This document shows, piece after piece, positions 52,004-62,171 of a DNA stretch of 64,000 nt. The DNA is from Bacillus_BA fengqiuensis. GTDB taxonomy: Bacteria; Bacillota; Bacilli; Bacillales; Bacillaceae_H. Under the pieces are notes generated by a model. It was not told the DNA's origin. It saw nothing but the letters and a program-made list of their open reading frames with translations, and did not search any database. The number at the start of each line of letters is the position of its first letter. Within the stretch, counting starts at the first letter, position 1. The stretch lies in the NCBI GenBank assembly GCA_030813035.1, contig JAUSTV010000002.1; one strand, 5' to 3'. Both the position numbers and the translations under genes were made by a program.

Positions 52004-52251
52004 ATTTTTTTATGAAGGTCTGATTTCAAGAAAAATTCCGTTACAGATGCTGAAATTCCCAGCGCTGTTAAATAGTTGGCCAATTCTGCAAAATTTATGT
52101 TTAAGTTTGTTTGATTATGCCTCAAAGAATGGCTTTCGATTACCTCCATTATTGGGTGCAATAATAATTCTTTTGTCATTGCTAAGCGATTACCAATAAT
52201 GATCTGCTGCGGATTAAATGTATTAATAATATTATTGATTCCAATGCCCAA
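52000..52251 (-). pseudogene. C-terminal fragment of a ROK-family regulator/kinase
   Basis: The frame reads LGIGINNIINTFNPQQIIIG then NRLAMTKELLLHPIMEVIES and ALGISASVTEFFLKSD. LGIGINNIINTFNPQQIIIG is the last helix-strand unit of ROK proteins (NagC/XylR type). The DNA-binding part, the sugar-binding part and the zinc cysteines are all absent. No ribosome site is found, so it is a relic. Confidence 0.75.
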
Positions 52252-52372
52252 GTATGGGATTCAGCCGAGATACGTGTAAAAATGGGTCATAGTCTTACTT
52301 TTATTTCCAAATCGCACGATATCAAAAATAGCATTAACCGGATTTTTGATTGCCGAGACCGAATCTTATGTC

Positions 52373-52402
52373 AACCTCTCTTGCTTCAAGAGAGGTTTTT
52401 AT
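52373..52402 (+). terminator. Small terminator-like hairpin
   Basis: AACCTCTCT (52373-52381) with AGAGAGGTT (52389-52397), then TTTATG. No complete gene precedes it on the plus strand. Confidence 0.5.
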
Positions 52403-52487
52403 GTAGTTTCTTATAACAAACGGGCAGGTTAGTTTAACAAGGAATGGTGTAAAATTAGTAAAAAGAGTGGAAAGGTAAAATTATTAT

Positions 52488-53036
52488 ATGAGGTTTGAAT
52501 ATAAATTTGGTAGACGTTGGGTTGTAAATGGATTTATCGAAATAAACTCTCAAAGGTCATCATTTGATGTCACTTATGTAACGGACTGTTTAAGGGATTT
52601 ACTTAATGCATTAATGTATTTAAACCCTGAATGCGTTTCAAAAGATGATGGGTTGAGAACAAACACGAGTTGTCAGTGGGACGCTGAACCTTGTATTACT
52701 GCTTGGAACTTCACATCGAAACCAGATGGAATGTTACATGTCATCGTCATGTATGACGGTAAGGAAGAAAATGAACATATAACAGACATTGATACTGAAT
52801 GTTCCTACGATTCCTTATTAGAAGTGATTATTAGGGAAGTTGATTCTTTAATAAAAAAACATGGAATTGTGGGGTATAAAGAAAATTGGGACCACGAGTT
52901 CCCTCTGAGTACATTCTTAAAATTAAAAAACTACCTTCTTAATAAAAAGCCTTATTTATTAAAAGAAGTAGGGGATGAATATGGCGAAATAAAGGTAAGT
53001 AATTTATATAACGACATCGAGTTATTTTTTAAATAA
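52488..53036 (+). CDS. Orphan 182-residue protein, unknown function
   Basis: Cytosolic, acidic, alpha/beta. MRFEYKFGRRWVVNGFIEIN starts it; further LRDLLNALMYLNPECVSKDD, ITAWNFTSKPDGMLHVIVMY, and a C-terminal lysine/leucine-rich helix region. The style (single gene, small acidic, in a decayed accessory region) is that of immunity proteins to polymorphic toxins, but no toxin gene is near and no family is recognised. A ribosome site AAAGGTAAAA is weak. Other possibilities remain open. Confidence 0.6.
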   Translation: MRFEYKFGRRWVVNGFIEINSQRSSFDVTYVTDCLRDLLNALMYLNPECVSKDDGLRTNTSCQWDAEPCITAWNFTSKPDGMLHVIVMYDGKEENEHITDIDTECSYDSLLEVIIREVDSLIKKHGIVGYKENWDHEFPLSTFLKLKNYLLNKKPYLLKEVGDEYGEIKVSNLYNDIELFFK

Positions 53037-53274
53037 ATTAAGTAATATACATGCCAAAACAGGGAGTGCTTTTGTAACATAAATGAACTAACGCTTGTTG
53101 AACTACGATAGGGGAACGCGTCCGTGCAAAAATAAGAGACTGAGTTCTATATTTGCAAGGGCTCAGGCTGTTTAATTTTGTTCTAAAAACGGTGGTTATA
53201 ATAGAGTCGGAAATATTGTTTTCGAGACATTACCTCTTCAGACCTGTTATACGGATTCTTTACCTCTCTATAAA

Positions 53275-54177
53275 TTAAATGCTTTTTTTAAAATTATCTA
53301 AAAAGGCATCCATAAATTCCTTAGTTACTTTCGTTAAATTTTTCGTTTCTAAATAAATAAGCCAGAAATCAACTGGAAAATGTTTTTCTTCCTTTAATGG
53401 AATAATTTTTATATCCCCATTCATAACCATTGAACTTTTTTTAATAGAAAAATCATGCAAATACAAGATGGCTTGACTTTCTGTTACCAGCTTATAAAGA
53501 AGGCTGTTGCTATTCGATCTAACTAACACTTGATTTAAATTCGGTTTTGTTAATTTTAATACCTTTTTATAGTCAGATGAATTATACATCACTAATTTTG
53601 AATCTTTTAATGCACAAAGTGTTACATAATCATGATGATAAAAAGGTGAATTTTTACCAACCGCTATACAAATATGCCCTGTATGAATATGTTCAAAAAG
53701 AATATTTTTTTCTTTTTTTAACTCTTCTAAAGAAGCGGGAATTAAAGCAAAGTCATAATTTTCCTTGTTGAAATTCTGAATAATTTCTGTAGGGTTTTGC
53801 TCTATTAATTCGAATGTAATATCGTTATTTTCCGAATTAAACTTTACCATTGTTTCTTGAAGTATAAAAGTAAAGGAAGGAGCAGTTAAGATTTTTAAAT
53901 GAGTTTGATTGCTATTTTTTAACTCAAAAATTTCTTTATTTAGTTCTTTAATGGTGTTTAGTAAAGTCATTGCTTTAGAAATTACGATTTTACCTTCAAA
54001 AGTAGGAGTAACTCTTTGTTTTGATCGATTAAAGATTTTTATACCAAGCTCATTTTCTAACTGGGTAATAGATTGACTCATCCCTGAAGGTGAAATAAAT
54101 AATTTTTCTGCTGCTTTTGAAATTGACATCTCGTTTGCAACATTTACAATATACTCCATTTGTTCAAAATTCATCAT
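53275..54177 (-). CDS. LysR-family transcriptional regulator
   Basis: 300 residues, full length. N-terminal winged helix with ISKAAEKLFISPSGMSQSIT and LENELGIKIFNRSKQRVTPT; the C-terminal part (about 90-295) is the two-lobed effector-binding domain (LKILTAPSFTFILQETMVKF). The recognition helix has GMSQSITQLE. Target and ligand are unknown. LysR genes usually control a divergent neighbour, but only a remnant lies upstream here, so the original target may be gone. A/T-rich coding suggests acquired DNA. Confidence 0.92.
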   Translation of the reverse strand: MMNFEQMEYIVNVANEMSISKAAEKLFISPSGMSQSITQLENELGIKIFNRSKQRVTPTFEGKIVISKAMTLLNTIKELNKEIFELKNSNQTHLKILTAPSFTFILQETMVKFNSENNDITFELIEQNPTEIIQNFNKENYDFALIPASLEELKKEKNILFEHIHTGHICIAVGKNSPFYHHDYVTLCALKDSKLVMYNSSDYKKVLKLTKPNLNQVLVRSNSNSLLYKLVTESQAILYLHDFSIKKSSMVMNGDIKIIPLKEEKHFPVDFWLIYLETKNLTKVTKEFMDAFLDNFKKSI

Positions 54178-54240
54178 TCCACCTCAACTTAAGCAGTTTA
54201 CAACATTATATTTTCATAAATTCTACACTTGATTTTAATT

Positions 54241-54434
54241 TTAAAAAAGAAGATTCGAAAATCTGACCATAATCCCATCGAGTCCTTTCATGCACAGGGT
54301 GAATTTAGATTGCAATGAAATTTCTCCTGTATCTAAAAGTCCAACGCTCACTTTTGTCCGAATCGGTACGGTTGTATAGACGAGAATTCCATTTATTTTT
54401 ATTAGCCCGGTTCCACCGATCGGGTTGATAAACG
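54241..54434 (-). pseudogene. Coding-like fragment without start
   Basis: On the minus strand between two stops the frame reads PFINPIGGTGLIKINGILVY, TTVPIRTKVSVGLLDTGEIS and LQSKFTLCMKGLDGIMVRFS. Strand-like, regular codon use, no ATG with a ribosome site. It looks like the end of a beta-rich protein; family not recognised. Confidence 0.35.
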
Positions 54435-55322
54435 GTTAACTTTATTACAAACTGCAGAACTTTATTTTAAATTCACACCCTTCAGAATCGAACTTGCTTT
54501 TTTACTAAATTGTAAGTGACAAATTTTAATAGAGAGTAAATCAAATGTAAAAGTTTCGTAAATGGGTTCTGGGGCAAAAAGATTAAATTGCATTGCTGGT
54601 AGTATCTAAAGGTCATTTTAAGTTTTACTTAATACGGTATACAGATTTGTAGAATTTATTAAACGTTTCGAACCATGATACGCTTCTTTCTGGCAAGGGA
54701 CACGACCGCATTACTTAAAATCAATGTTCATTGCTCATTGCCTCGTATTTTTATTCAAAATTATTAAAAGGCAAAAGGAAGGGAGAAAAAATGAAAAGAG
54801 CGGAATGGAAAAGATAGTAGACGATATTCTACATGCTAAAGAAGGGAAAAAAAACGATGGAGCGACAATAAGATTCGACGTTAACATTTAAACTCTATTA
54901 ATATTTAGCACTTACCATTAGGCAGAAAAGCAAATTTGATTCTGAAGGGGGGTTAAAATAATGTTCGGCCGTATGTAAAAAAGTTGCACCGTTTATAAAA
55001 AATATTGATTAAAATACAGTCCATATTTTATCAGAACATTGATAAATCAAGATTTATGAATATTTTTTGATCGAACTTTATTCTAAAAATGTGGTCTGAA
55101 AAAATGAGAGGCTTAAAGGATTTGATCAATCTTTTTTCAGAAAATAAACTACGTCGTATTGATAAATCATCGTTCATAGCGTGTTTTTAATCAAAATCCG
55201 AAGTATTTTTACATTTCTTTAAATTTATTTATCTTATCATTACAAAAAATCAATTAATTCTTAAAGTTCCCCAGCTAAACTACCAATAGATAGAAAAATA
55301 TTGATAGGGAGGAATATTTATT
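54435..55322. other. AT-rich spacer upstream of phoX
   Basis: Almost 900 bases without a believable gene. A short frame at about 54806-54892 (MEKIVDDILHAKEGKKNDGA, then TIRFDVNI) is the only protein-like stretch, perhaps a relic. Near phoX the hexamers TTTACA (55208) and TTAAAT (55219), with weaker TATCTT (55230) and TACAAA (55241), follow an 11-base spacing and may be a poor PhoP box. Confidence 0.4.
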
Positions 55323-56759
55323 ATGGAAAATCAAACATCTAAAAATGGCTTGAACAGAAGAGATTTCTTAAAAGCGGGAGGAATGAGCACACTTGCTCTT
55401 ACCCTAGGATCAACTGGAGTATTAGCACTTGGTTCCAAAGCATTGGCGGATACAACTAATAATCCAACCAGCGGCTTTGGCGGATATGGTCCATTAGTTC
55501 CGGATCCAAATGGCATTCTTGATCTTCCAGAAGGCTTTCATTACAAAATTATTTCTAAAGAAGGCGGTCTAATGACTGATGGGCGAAAAATCCCTGGAGC
55601 CTTTGATGGAACGGCAGCTTTTGAAGGTCCTAACAATACGACCATCCTTGTTCGTAATCATGAATTGGGGGCAGGCGCAGCATTTGGAAGCAATCCTTAT
55701 GATGCCGCTGCTCAAGGTGGTACAACGGCTGTAGTTGTAGGTCCAAATCGCGAAGTTATCGAAGAATATGTCACCTCTTCAGGTACAATCCGAAATTGTG
55801 CTGGTGGAGCGACTCCTTGGGGCACTTGGCTGACTTGTGAAGAAACACGTTCTGCGACACATGGATATGTGTTTGAAGTGGATCCGACACAGCCGGAGAA
55901 CGAAATGTCTAGAACTCCAATCAAGGATATGGGACGCTTTTCACACGAAGCCTGTGCAATTGATCCAGCGACAGGATATGTATACTTAACAGAGGATTCA
56001 AGCCCAAGTTACCTTTATCGCTTTATCCCAAATGATTTAAGCCAAAAACCGGGCGCGTTACAAAAAGGCGGTAAGCTTTATGCGGCGGCGATTGAAGCGG
56101 TAACTGATCCATCAGCAAGCACATTTAAAACAGGACAAAAATTTCAGATTGTTTGGAAGGAACTAGATCCTCATCTCTGCCGTGAGGATGCCGCTAAACA
56201 TAACTGCATTAAGTTCAGTAGACTAGAGGGAGCGTTCTTCCAAGCGGGTGTCTTCTGGTTCGATGATACCTCTGCCGGCGAGAAAAAACTTGGGCGTATT
56301 TACCGCTATTTCCCAGCTACCAATACCTTGGAGCTTTTCTATGAGGGAACGGATGCACATGACATGGAATATCCAGATAATATCTGTATGACTCCTTGGG
56401 GCGACCTTTGGTATGCAGAAGATGGTTCAGGACAAGATCGACTTATGGGAATTACCCCAGAAGGCAAAGTCTATCCTTTTGCCGCTAACCGTCTTAGTGA
56501 AACTGAATTGACAGGCCCGACCTTCTCGCCTGATGGAAACACGCTTTTTGTCAATATTCAAAGCCCAGGTCAAACCTTTGCCATTTGGGGACCGTTCCAA
56601 CGCAGAAACTCTGCGCGCGCAAGGGAAATGTCCTATGCTGCTCCTGCGAAGCAATTTGCACCGCAAGTTTCGGACAAACTGGCTCAAGTTGCCGAGAGTC
56701 AAGGGATGTCCATTCTAGAAGCTGCAGCATTTGAGCGCCACGGAGTAAAGATGATTTAA
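55323..56759 (+). CDS. phoX: PhoX-family secreted phosphatase (DUF839)
   Basis: 478 residues. A twin-arginine signal, LNRRDFLKAGG, followed by a hydrophobic stretch and cleavage near KALADT, so the folded enzyme is exported by Tat. Body: LPEGFHYKIISKEGGLMTDG, TTILVRNHELGAG, GGATPWGTWLTCEET, DMGRFSHEACAIDPATGYVY, EDSSPSYLYRFIP and PDNICMTPWGDLWYAEDG, all typical of PhoX beta-propeller phosphatases, which use iron and calcium. It frees phosphate from organic esters. GGGAGGAATATTT precedes the ATG. Confidence 0.9.
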   Translation: MENQTSKNGLNRRDFLKAGGMSTLALTLGSTGVLALGSKALADTTNNPTSGFGGYGPLVPDPNGILDLPEGFHYKIISKEGGLMTDGRKIPGAFDGTAAFEGPNNTTILVRNHELGAGAAFGSNPYDAAAQGGTTAVVVGPNREVIEEYVTSSGTIRNCAGGATPWGTWLTCEETRSATHGYVFEVDPTQPENEMSRTPIKDMGRFSHEACAIDPATGYVYLTEDSSPSYLYRFIPNDLSQKPGALQKGGKLYAAAIEAVTDPSASTFKTGQKFQIVWKELDPHLCREDAAKHNCIKFSRLEGAFFQAGVFWFDDTSAGEKKLGRIYRYFPATNTLELFYEGTDAHDMEYPDNICMTPWGDLWYAEDGSGQDRLMGITPEGKVYPFAANRLSETELTGPTFSPDGNTLFVNIQSPGQTFAIWGPFQRRNSARAREMSYAAPAKQFAPQVSDKLAQVAESQGMSILEAAAFERHGVKMI

Positions 56760-56904
56760 ACTGTTTTACAGGATCCATCCATAAAAAGGTGTAAGCCGGC
56801 TATACGTCGCAGCGAAGTATGAGCAGCCACGTATAGCCGATTTACTCGGGGATCCGGATGACGGAAAACAGCTTAACGATTGATACATACAGATCCGGGG
56901 AAGC

Positions 56905-57673
56905 TGCAGCGTTTGACACTTACACTATTATCCAGAAATGATAGCAAACCTAATGCGGTTGAAGAATTAGTGGCAAACAAAAATGGTAATGGAGATATTG
57001 CACTTTCTTGGAGAAAGCCAATGGAATCCGACGATAAGGACCTTACACGCGGCTTCCGAATTATTGAGAAAAACGGTCGCTTAGGGTTAAAGTGGAGTGT
57101 CTATGTTCCAGTAGAAGCAGAGAAGAACAACTTCAATATACTGTGAAGGGTGTCAAAGCAGGTCAAGCCTATGATTTTGTAGTCAAAGCGGTTGATGAGC
57201 GCGACAATTCAACTCCTAGCTTCGTAAACACAGAGTCTATTAAACCCATGGCACCAACCAATCCTACGGTTGACGATGGATTTAATACATATGGCTGGAC
57301 GGATGTCCCTGGATATTCGGAACCAACAGATTATGAATACAGTGTCAACAATGGGCAGACATGGAAGCAAGTAACGGCCAATCCACAGCCTGTAGGGGAT
57401 GGCGAAATCCGAGCTGGTGCAGTGCAGGTTCGGGTAAAATCCAATGAAGAGACAGGAGACCCTGCAGGTTTGCCATTGAAATCGAATAAAGATTTTACCG
57501 AAAACAATGTTCACGATGTGTATTCTGTAGAGCGGACCTTGATTAGAGGTAAAGAGCTAGCAGTGAATGTGAAAATTAATCAACAAGCTGCTTACAGTGA
57601 TGATGCATATGTGGTATTCGAGCTGTTTAAGAGCAATAGATTAATGATGATCAATGCAATCCCTATTCATTAA
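56905..57673 (+). pseudogene. Frameshifted tail of a secreted phosphoesterase: FnIII plus DUF4073
   Basis: Two frames carry one protein: NAVEELVANKNGNGDIALSW to GLKWSVYVPV in one, then from about 57115 QYTVKGVKAGQAYDFVVKAV in another, so there is a frameshift near 57090-57145. The first part is a fibronectin type III domain; the second (MAPTNPTVDDGFNTYGWTDV, DYEYSVNNGQTWKQV, GAVQVRVKSNEETG) matches the DUF4073 type found at the end of Bacillus secreted calcineurin-like phosphoesterases. The catalytic part is gone. It follows phoX by 150 bases. Confidence 0.65.
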
Positions 57674-57851
57674 AGCACGATGGAAGTCACTCAGTATCTT
57701 AATATAAGAGGGTCTTAATACAAGGTTAAAGTATTTGTGTTCCAACAGTGACATTCCTGTCCATTTAGCAGAACATTCGTGCTTAAGTAAAAGATAGAAC
57801 TATAGGTGAATAAAAGATTCATAATTAATGAAATTGGGAGGACAGATTAAA

Positions 57852-60800
57852 ATGGGAAAAAAGCTTTTATCCATGTTTATGATCGTATTGATTCTATTGA
57901 CTATGATGGAACCATTATCGTCGGACTCCGTTATGGCGGTATCCGAATCCCATCCGCAGGAATCAAAGACCACGAATGTGGCTTTGAATGCGAAGGCGAC
58001 AGCCAGCGGTCAATGTAATGAATATGAAAACCCTAGTTTTGCCGTGGATGGCAGAACCGATACGAAGTGGTGTGACAATTCCGGTACTGCTCAGAAATGG
58101 CTAGAGTTGGATTTGGGCAAAGAATACAACATTAACCAATGGGTTGTACAAAATGCTTGTATTGGTGAATCAAAAAATTGTCCTTACTGGAATACCAATT
58201 CATTTCGTTTGCAGATGAGTGAAGACGGAAAGACCTGGGAAGATATCGATGTTGTAAAGGATAACTATCAGACAATCGTTGACAGATACGTCCCTACGTT
58301 TAAAGCTCGTTATATTAGGCTCTATATAGATAAACCTTCCACTCAAGACTCAAACGCTAGGATTTACGAGTTAGAATTGTATGGCACAGATGTAGAACAA
58401 ACGCCTGCTTATCCGGAGATTAACAAAAAACCTGTAGATTATGTCGATCCATTTATCAACACATTAGGCGATAATGGCCAGACGAATCCTGGTCCAACAA
58501 CGCCGTTCGGTCTAGTATCATTGGGACCGGATTCCGATGGTGGGGCATTTAGTGGATATTATTATCAAGATAAATATCTGAAAGGGTTTTCACACCTTCG
58601 ATTCAGCGGTGTCGGCTGCAGTGGTGCAGGTGGAAATATCTTGATGAAGCCTGGGATCGGTTCGTTTACGAATGACAGCAAAAAATATAAAGAGAAGTAC
58701 GACAAAAACAGTGAGGAAGCATCACCTGGCTATTATAAAGTGAAACTTGAATCCGACATTGAAGTGGAACTGACTGCTTCGAAGCGTGTAGGATTCCATA
58801 AATATATGTTTCCTAAATCACAAGATGGGTATGTGCTAATTGATCTAGCAAACTCATATGCAGGGATGCTAGATGCTAGTCTTAAGGTTGAAAATAACAA
58901 TGAAATATCAGGCTATATTACGGGAAAAAATGTATGTGGTCATGGCTACTATAAAATGTATTATTCTATTCAGTTTGATCAAGATTTCGACTCCTATCAG
59001 TCTTGGTCTGGCGATGCTGTCGGAGACGATGAGAGTCGCAGCGGCACAAAGATTGGGGTATTTGCAAAATTTGACACAAACAAAAATCAGGAGATAAAAG
59101 CAAAAGTTGGTCTTTCTCCAATTAGTGTAGAAGAGGCAAAATATGAAAGAGATCATGATATTCCGAATTGGAATTTTGACCAGCAACGGAGCAAAACGAG
59201 AAAAATTTGGAGTAAGCTTCTAAACAAGGTGGAAATCACCGACAACGATGAGGAAAACAAGACAATTTTCTATACGCAGCTGTATCACTCCTTCCTTCAC
59301 CCAAATAATGTCACAAGCTCAAAAGGCGAGTTCCGAGCGGCAAGGGATGAGAATACGATTCGCAACACCTCTGAGTTTGGCAAGGACTTTGAATATTACT
59401 CAGGCTGGACGACATGGGATGATTTTAGGAAATACTCCTTGTATTCAATACTTGCTCCTCAGGAGTTTGATAATATTGTGAAATCTATGGTGGATGTATA
59501 TAAGACTAGGGGCTCCTATGTCCAGTGGGGGCAAGGGTACTGGCCAAGTCCGACTGTACGGAATGAATTTAACGGTGCGGTAATCCTTGATGCTTATACA
59601 AAAGGATTTGATGATTTCGACGTGTATACGGCTCTTCAAGGGATGGCTGTCGATACAGATCATTATGTTCCTAATAAAGTATCCGGAGCACTAGAGAAAG
59701 CATACAGTGCTTATTACCCGATGAAGCTAGCTTCTCTTCTTGGAGACAAGCTAACCTATGTGAAATACCGGGAAATTGCGTTGTCTTATCAGGATCTCTG
59801 GAACCCAACACAGAAGGATGACCAACAAAATGTACGAGGATTTTTTACGCCGAATGCAGAAACAGTTGCAAGCGTTTCAAAGATCAATGAATTTGCTTAT
59901 CAAGGAAATCTGTGGCATTACCGATGGTTCGTTCCGCATGATGTCCAAGGTCTGGCCAAACTAAGGGGGAGCTCTGAAAAGTTAGCTGATGACCTAGAGT
60001 ATTTCTTTGAAATTGATGAATATATGGCAATCAACGAACCGGATATTCAAGCGCCGTATATGTTTAATTATTTGGGCAAGCCTTATTTAACCCAGAAATA
60101 TGTGAGAGAATACACGACAGAAGTAGTTACACAAAAGTACCATAACCATGGATTGTATGCTTTGCCGATCAAATCACGTGTATACCGTGCTGATCCAGAG
60201 GGGTATTTGCCTTCGATGGATGATGATGCCGGGGCAATGTCTTCCTGGTTCGTGTATAGCGCAATGGGGTTATTCCCTGGAAATCCCGGAGACCCCTACT
60301 ATATGATCGGTTCGCCTATCTTCTCTGAAATGACAGTGCATCTTGAGAAAGGGAAGTCATTTACGATTAAGGCAAACGATGTATCTAGTAAAAATCGCTA
60401 TATTCAAGAGGCGAAGCTGAACGGGAAAAGCTTTGATCAGGCATGGATCAGCTACGAGGATATTATGAAAGGCGGAAAACTAGAACTCCAAATGGGCTCA
60501 ACCCCGAACAAAGAATGGGGAGCTGATCCAAGTAAAACTCCTCCTGCTACGGATTTCACAAAAGAGGTCGTTCTTAAATTAAACAGCATCACTGCACCTG
60601 CTGACAAAACAGGGGTGGCAATCGGAACGGCGAAGACAGCGGACGCCCTAGGATTGCCAACGACAGTAGACTTGGTTACCGATTCAGGCAGCTTGAATGG
60701 GAAGGCCAAGGTGACATGGAATGTAGATGCTTCAGACTATGATCCTACGGTAAAGACTGTACAGACCTTTACTGTAAATGGAACTGTAACTTTGCCAAAT

Positions 60801-61295
60801 TGGGTAGAAAATCCCAATAACGTCCCTTTGACAACAAGCATTAAAGTAACGGTTAATGTTAATAAGATCCCTCAGTCTCAAATGACGGCAACGGCGACAA
60901 GTCAGGAAACGATTGGTGGAAATAATTCAGCATCCATGGCGATTGACGGAAATTCACAAACGATTTGGCATACAAAGTGGGATAAATCTGATGTTCTCCC
61001 CCAATCGATCACCTTAAATCTTGGAGGAACTTACCCAATCGATAAGGTCGCGTATTTACCAAGGCAATCAGGCAGCAACGGAATTATTACAGGATATAAC
61101 GTTTATGTAAGTACAGATGGAGTGACCTTTACTAAAGTTGCAAGCGGAACTTGGGCAGACGACAATGCGGAGAAAGTAGCAACTTTTGATCCGACAGATG
61201 CATCATATGTCAAGCTCGAAGCAACGGCGGGTGTTAACGGCTGGGCATCGGCCGCGGAGATTAGCGTCCTTGAAACAGTAACTGTAAAGAATTAG
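57852..61295 (+). CDS. Secreted GH92 alpha-mannosidase with two discoidin-type domains
   Basis: 1147 residues. Signal peptide about 1-33; F5/8 C (CBM32-like) domain about 42-182 (NPSFAVDGRTDTKWC, RYIRLYIDKPSTQDSNARIY); GH92 catalytic region about 195-890 (VDYVDPFINTLGDNGQTNPG, GFSHLRFSGVGCSGAGG, YSGWTTWDDFRKYSLY, GYLPSMDDDAGAMSSWFVYS); a bacterial Ig-like domain about 910-1005 (VTWNVDASDYDPTVKTVQTF); second F5/8 C domain about 1010-1140. GH92 are calcium-dependent exo-mannosidases, mostly alpha-1,2. GGGAGG at 57836-57841 sets ATG 57852. No sugar transporter lies near. Confidence 0.92.
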   Translation: MGKKLLSMFMIVLILLTMMEPLSSDSVMAVSESHPQESKTTNVALNAKATASGQCNEYENPSFAVDGRTDTKWCDNSGTAQKWLELDLGKEYNINQWVVQNACIGESKNCPYWNTNSFRLQMSEDGKTWEDIDVVKDNYQTIVDRYVPTFKARYIRLYIDKPSTQDSNARIYELELYGTDVEQTPAYPEINKKPVDYVDPFINTLGDNGQTNPGPTTPFGLVSLGPDSDGGAFSGYYYQDKYLKGFSHLRFSGVGCSGAGGNILMKPGIGSFTNDSKKYKEKYDKNSEEASPGYYKVKLESDIEVELTASKRVGFHKYMFPKSQDGYVLIDLANSYAGMLDASLKVENNNEISGYITGKNVCGHGYYKMYYSIQFDQDFDSYQSWSGDAVGDDESRSGTKIGVFAKFDTNKNQEIKAKVGLSPISVEEAKYERDHDIPNWNFDQQRSKTRKIWSKLLNKVEITDNDEENKTIFYTQLYHSFLHPNNVTSSKGEFRAARDENTIRNTSEFGKDFEYYSGWTTWDDFRKYSLYSILAPQEFDNIVKSMVDVYKTRGSYVQWGQGYWPSPTVRNEFNGAVILDAYTKGFDDFDVYTALQGMAVDTDHYVPNKVSGALEKAYSAYYPMKLASLLGDKLTYVKYREIALSYQDLWNPTQKDDQQNVRGFFTPNAETVASVSKINEFAYQGNLWHYRWFVPHDVQGLAKLRGSSEKLADDLEYFFEIDEYMAINEPDIQAPYMFNYLGKPYLTQKYVREYTTEVVTQKYHNHGLYALPIKSRVYRADPEGYLPSMDDDAGAMSSWFVYSAMGLFPGNPGDPYYMIGSPIFSEMTVHLEKGKSFTIKANDVSSKNRYIQEAKLNGKSFDQAWISYEDIMKGGKLELQMGSTPNKEWGADPSKTPPATDFTKEVVLKLNSITAPADKTGVAIGTAKTADALGLPTTVDLVTDSGSLNGKAKVTWNVDASDYDPTVKTVQTFTVNGTVTLPNWVENPNNVPLTTSIKVTVNVNKIPQSQMTATATSQETIGGNNSASMAIDGNSQTIWHTKWDKSDVLPQSITLNLGGTYPIDKVAYLPRQSGSNGIITGYNVYVSTDGVTFTKVASGTWADDNAEKVATFDPTDASYVKLEATAGVNGWASAAEISVLETVTVKN

Positions 61296-61410
61296 CTTCT
61301 AAAAAAGAATTTATTGTATTGAATTCTGAATTTGAAGATGAGATTGATGAGGATTAATAAACAAAACTTTCCAATACTAGCTAATAAAAAATTTATTAGT
61401 TATTCAATTA

Positions 61411-61444
61411 AAGGGCGCAATTCTGGAATAAGAATTGTGCTCTT
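61411..61444 (+). terminator. Terminator of the GH92 gene
   Basis: 14-bp stem with two G-U pairs, 61411-61424 and 61431-61444, followed by TCTTTCTTT. Confidence 0.7.
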
Positions 61445-61546
61445 TCTTTATGTTAGGGCCATTTAATTAAATAAGAAGAGGACAATCGAGAAGAAAATCT
61501 TAACGGTCATATGTGATAAACTTAAGAAAACGAGGGAGGATGTATC

Positions 61547-61897
61547 ATGACCAAACATAAGATCTATACAATGAGTGTCGCAAGTGTCTATCCCCATTAT
61601 GTTACGAAGGCGGAGAAAAAAGGACGTACGAAAACAGAAGTCGATGAAATCATCCGTTGGTTGACAGGGTATAGCCAGGAAGAGTTAGAAGCACAACTGG
61701 AAAAACAGACAGACTTTGAGACCTTCTTTGCGGAAGCTCCCCAACTGAATCCTTTACGGAATTTGATCAAAGGTGTGGTCTGCGGTGTCCGAGTGGAAGA
61801 CATTGAAGAACCAACTATGCAGGAAATTCGCTATTTGGATAAGTTGATTGATGAGTTAGCAAAGGGAAAAGCGATGGAGAAGGTTTTGCGGAAATAA
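61547..61897 (+). CDS. DUF2200 family protein
   Basis: 116 residues. Typical DUF2200 text: KIYTMSVASVYPHYVTKAEK, KTEVDEIIRWLTGYSQEELE, FETFFAEAPQLNPLRNLIKG, VCGVRVEDIEEPTMQEIRYL. Function is not known; it is a small cytosolic protein common in Firmicutes and other phyla. GGGAGGATGTATC precedes the ATG. It seems a single-gene unit in a region of relics. Confidence 0.88.
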   Translation: MTKHKIYTMSVASVYPHYVTKAEKKGRTKTEVDEIIRWLTGYSQEELEAQLEKQTDFETFFAEAPQLNPLRNLIKGVVCGVRVEDIEEPTMQEIRYLDKLIDELAKGKAMEKVLRK

Positions 61898-62101
61898 TAA
61901 TTAAAATTCCGATTACCCGAAAATAGCTGTCTTAAATTATTGGGAGCTTTAATTTAATAAGACATAAAAAAAGAGAGCAGCTAAAGCATTCTAAAAAAAG
62001 CGCCCTCGTGAAATATTTTAGGAGCCTGTTTTGATCAATATTTTTTATAAACCAACAATTGGGTCTTATACTACTTTCGTTTAAAAAGGTGTGTCAAAAA
62101 T

Positions 62102-62113
62102 ATAAACGTTTAT
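62102..62113. repeat. 12-bp palindrome ATAAACGTTTAT
   Basis: Perfect inverted repeat 60 bases before the 30-bp palindrome; may be a further half-site of the same recombination site. Confidence 0.4.
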
Positions 62114-62171
62114 AAAATATTTTAACCACCTTTTTAAACTTGATTTCACTGGGTTTATAACTTGATAGGTC

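Noticed and set aside
54180..55322. Replication origin or toxin-antitoxin locus in the AT-rich spacer
   Set aside because: No iterons, DnaA boxes or paired small genes with ribosome sites were found.
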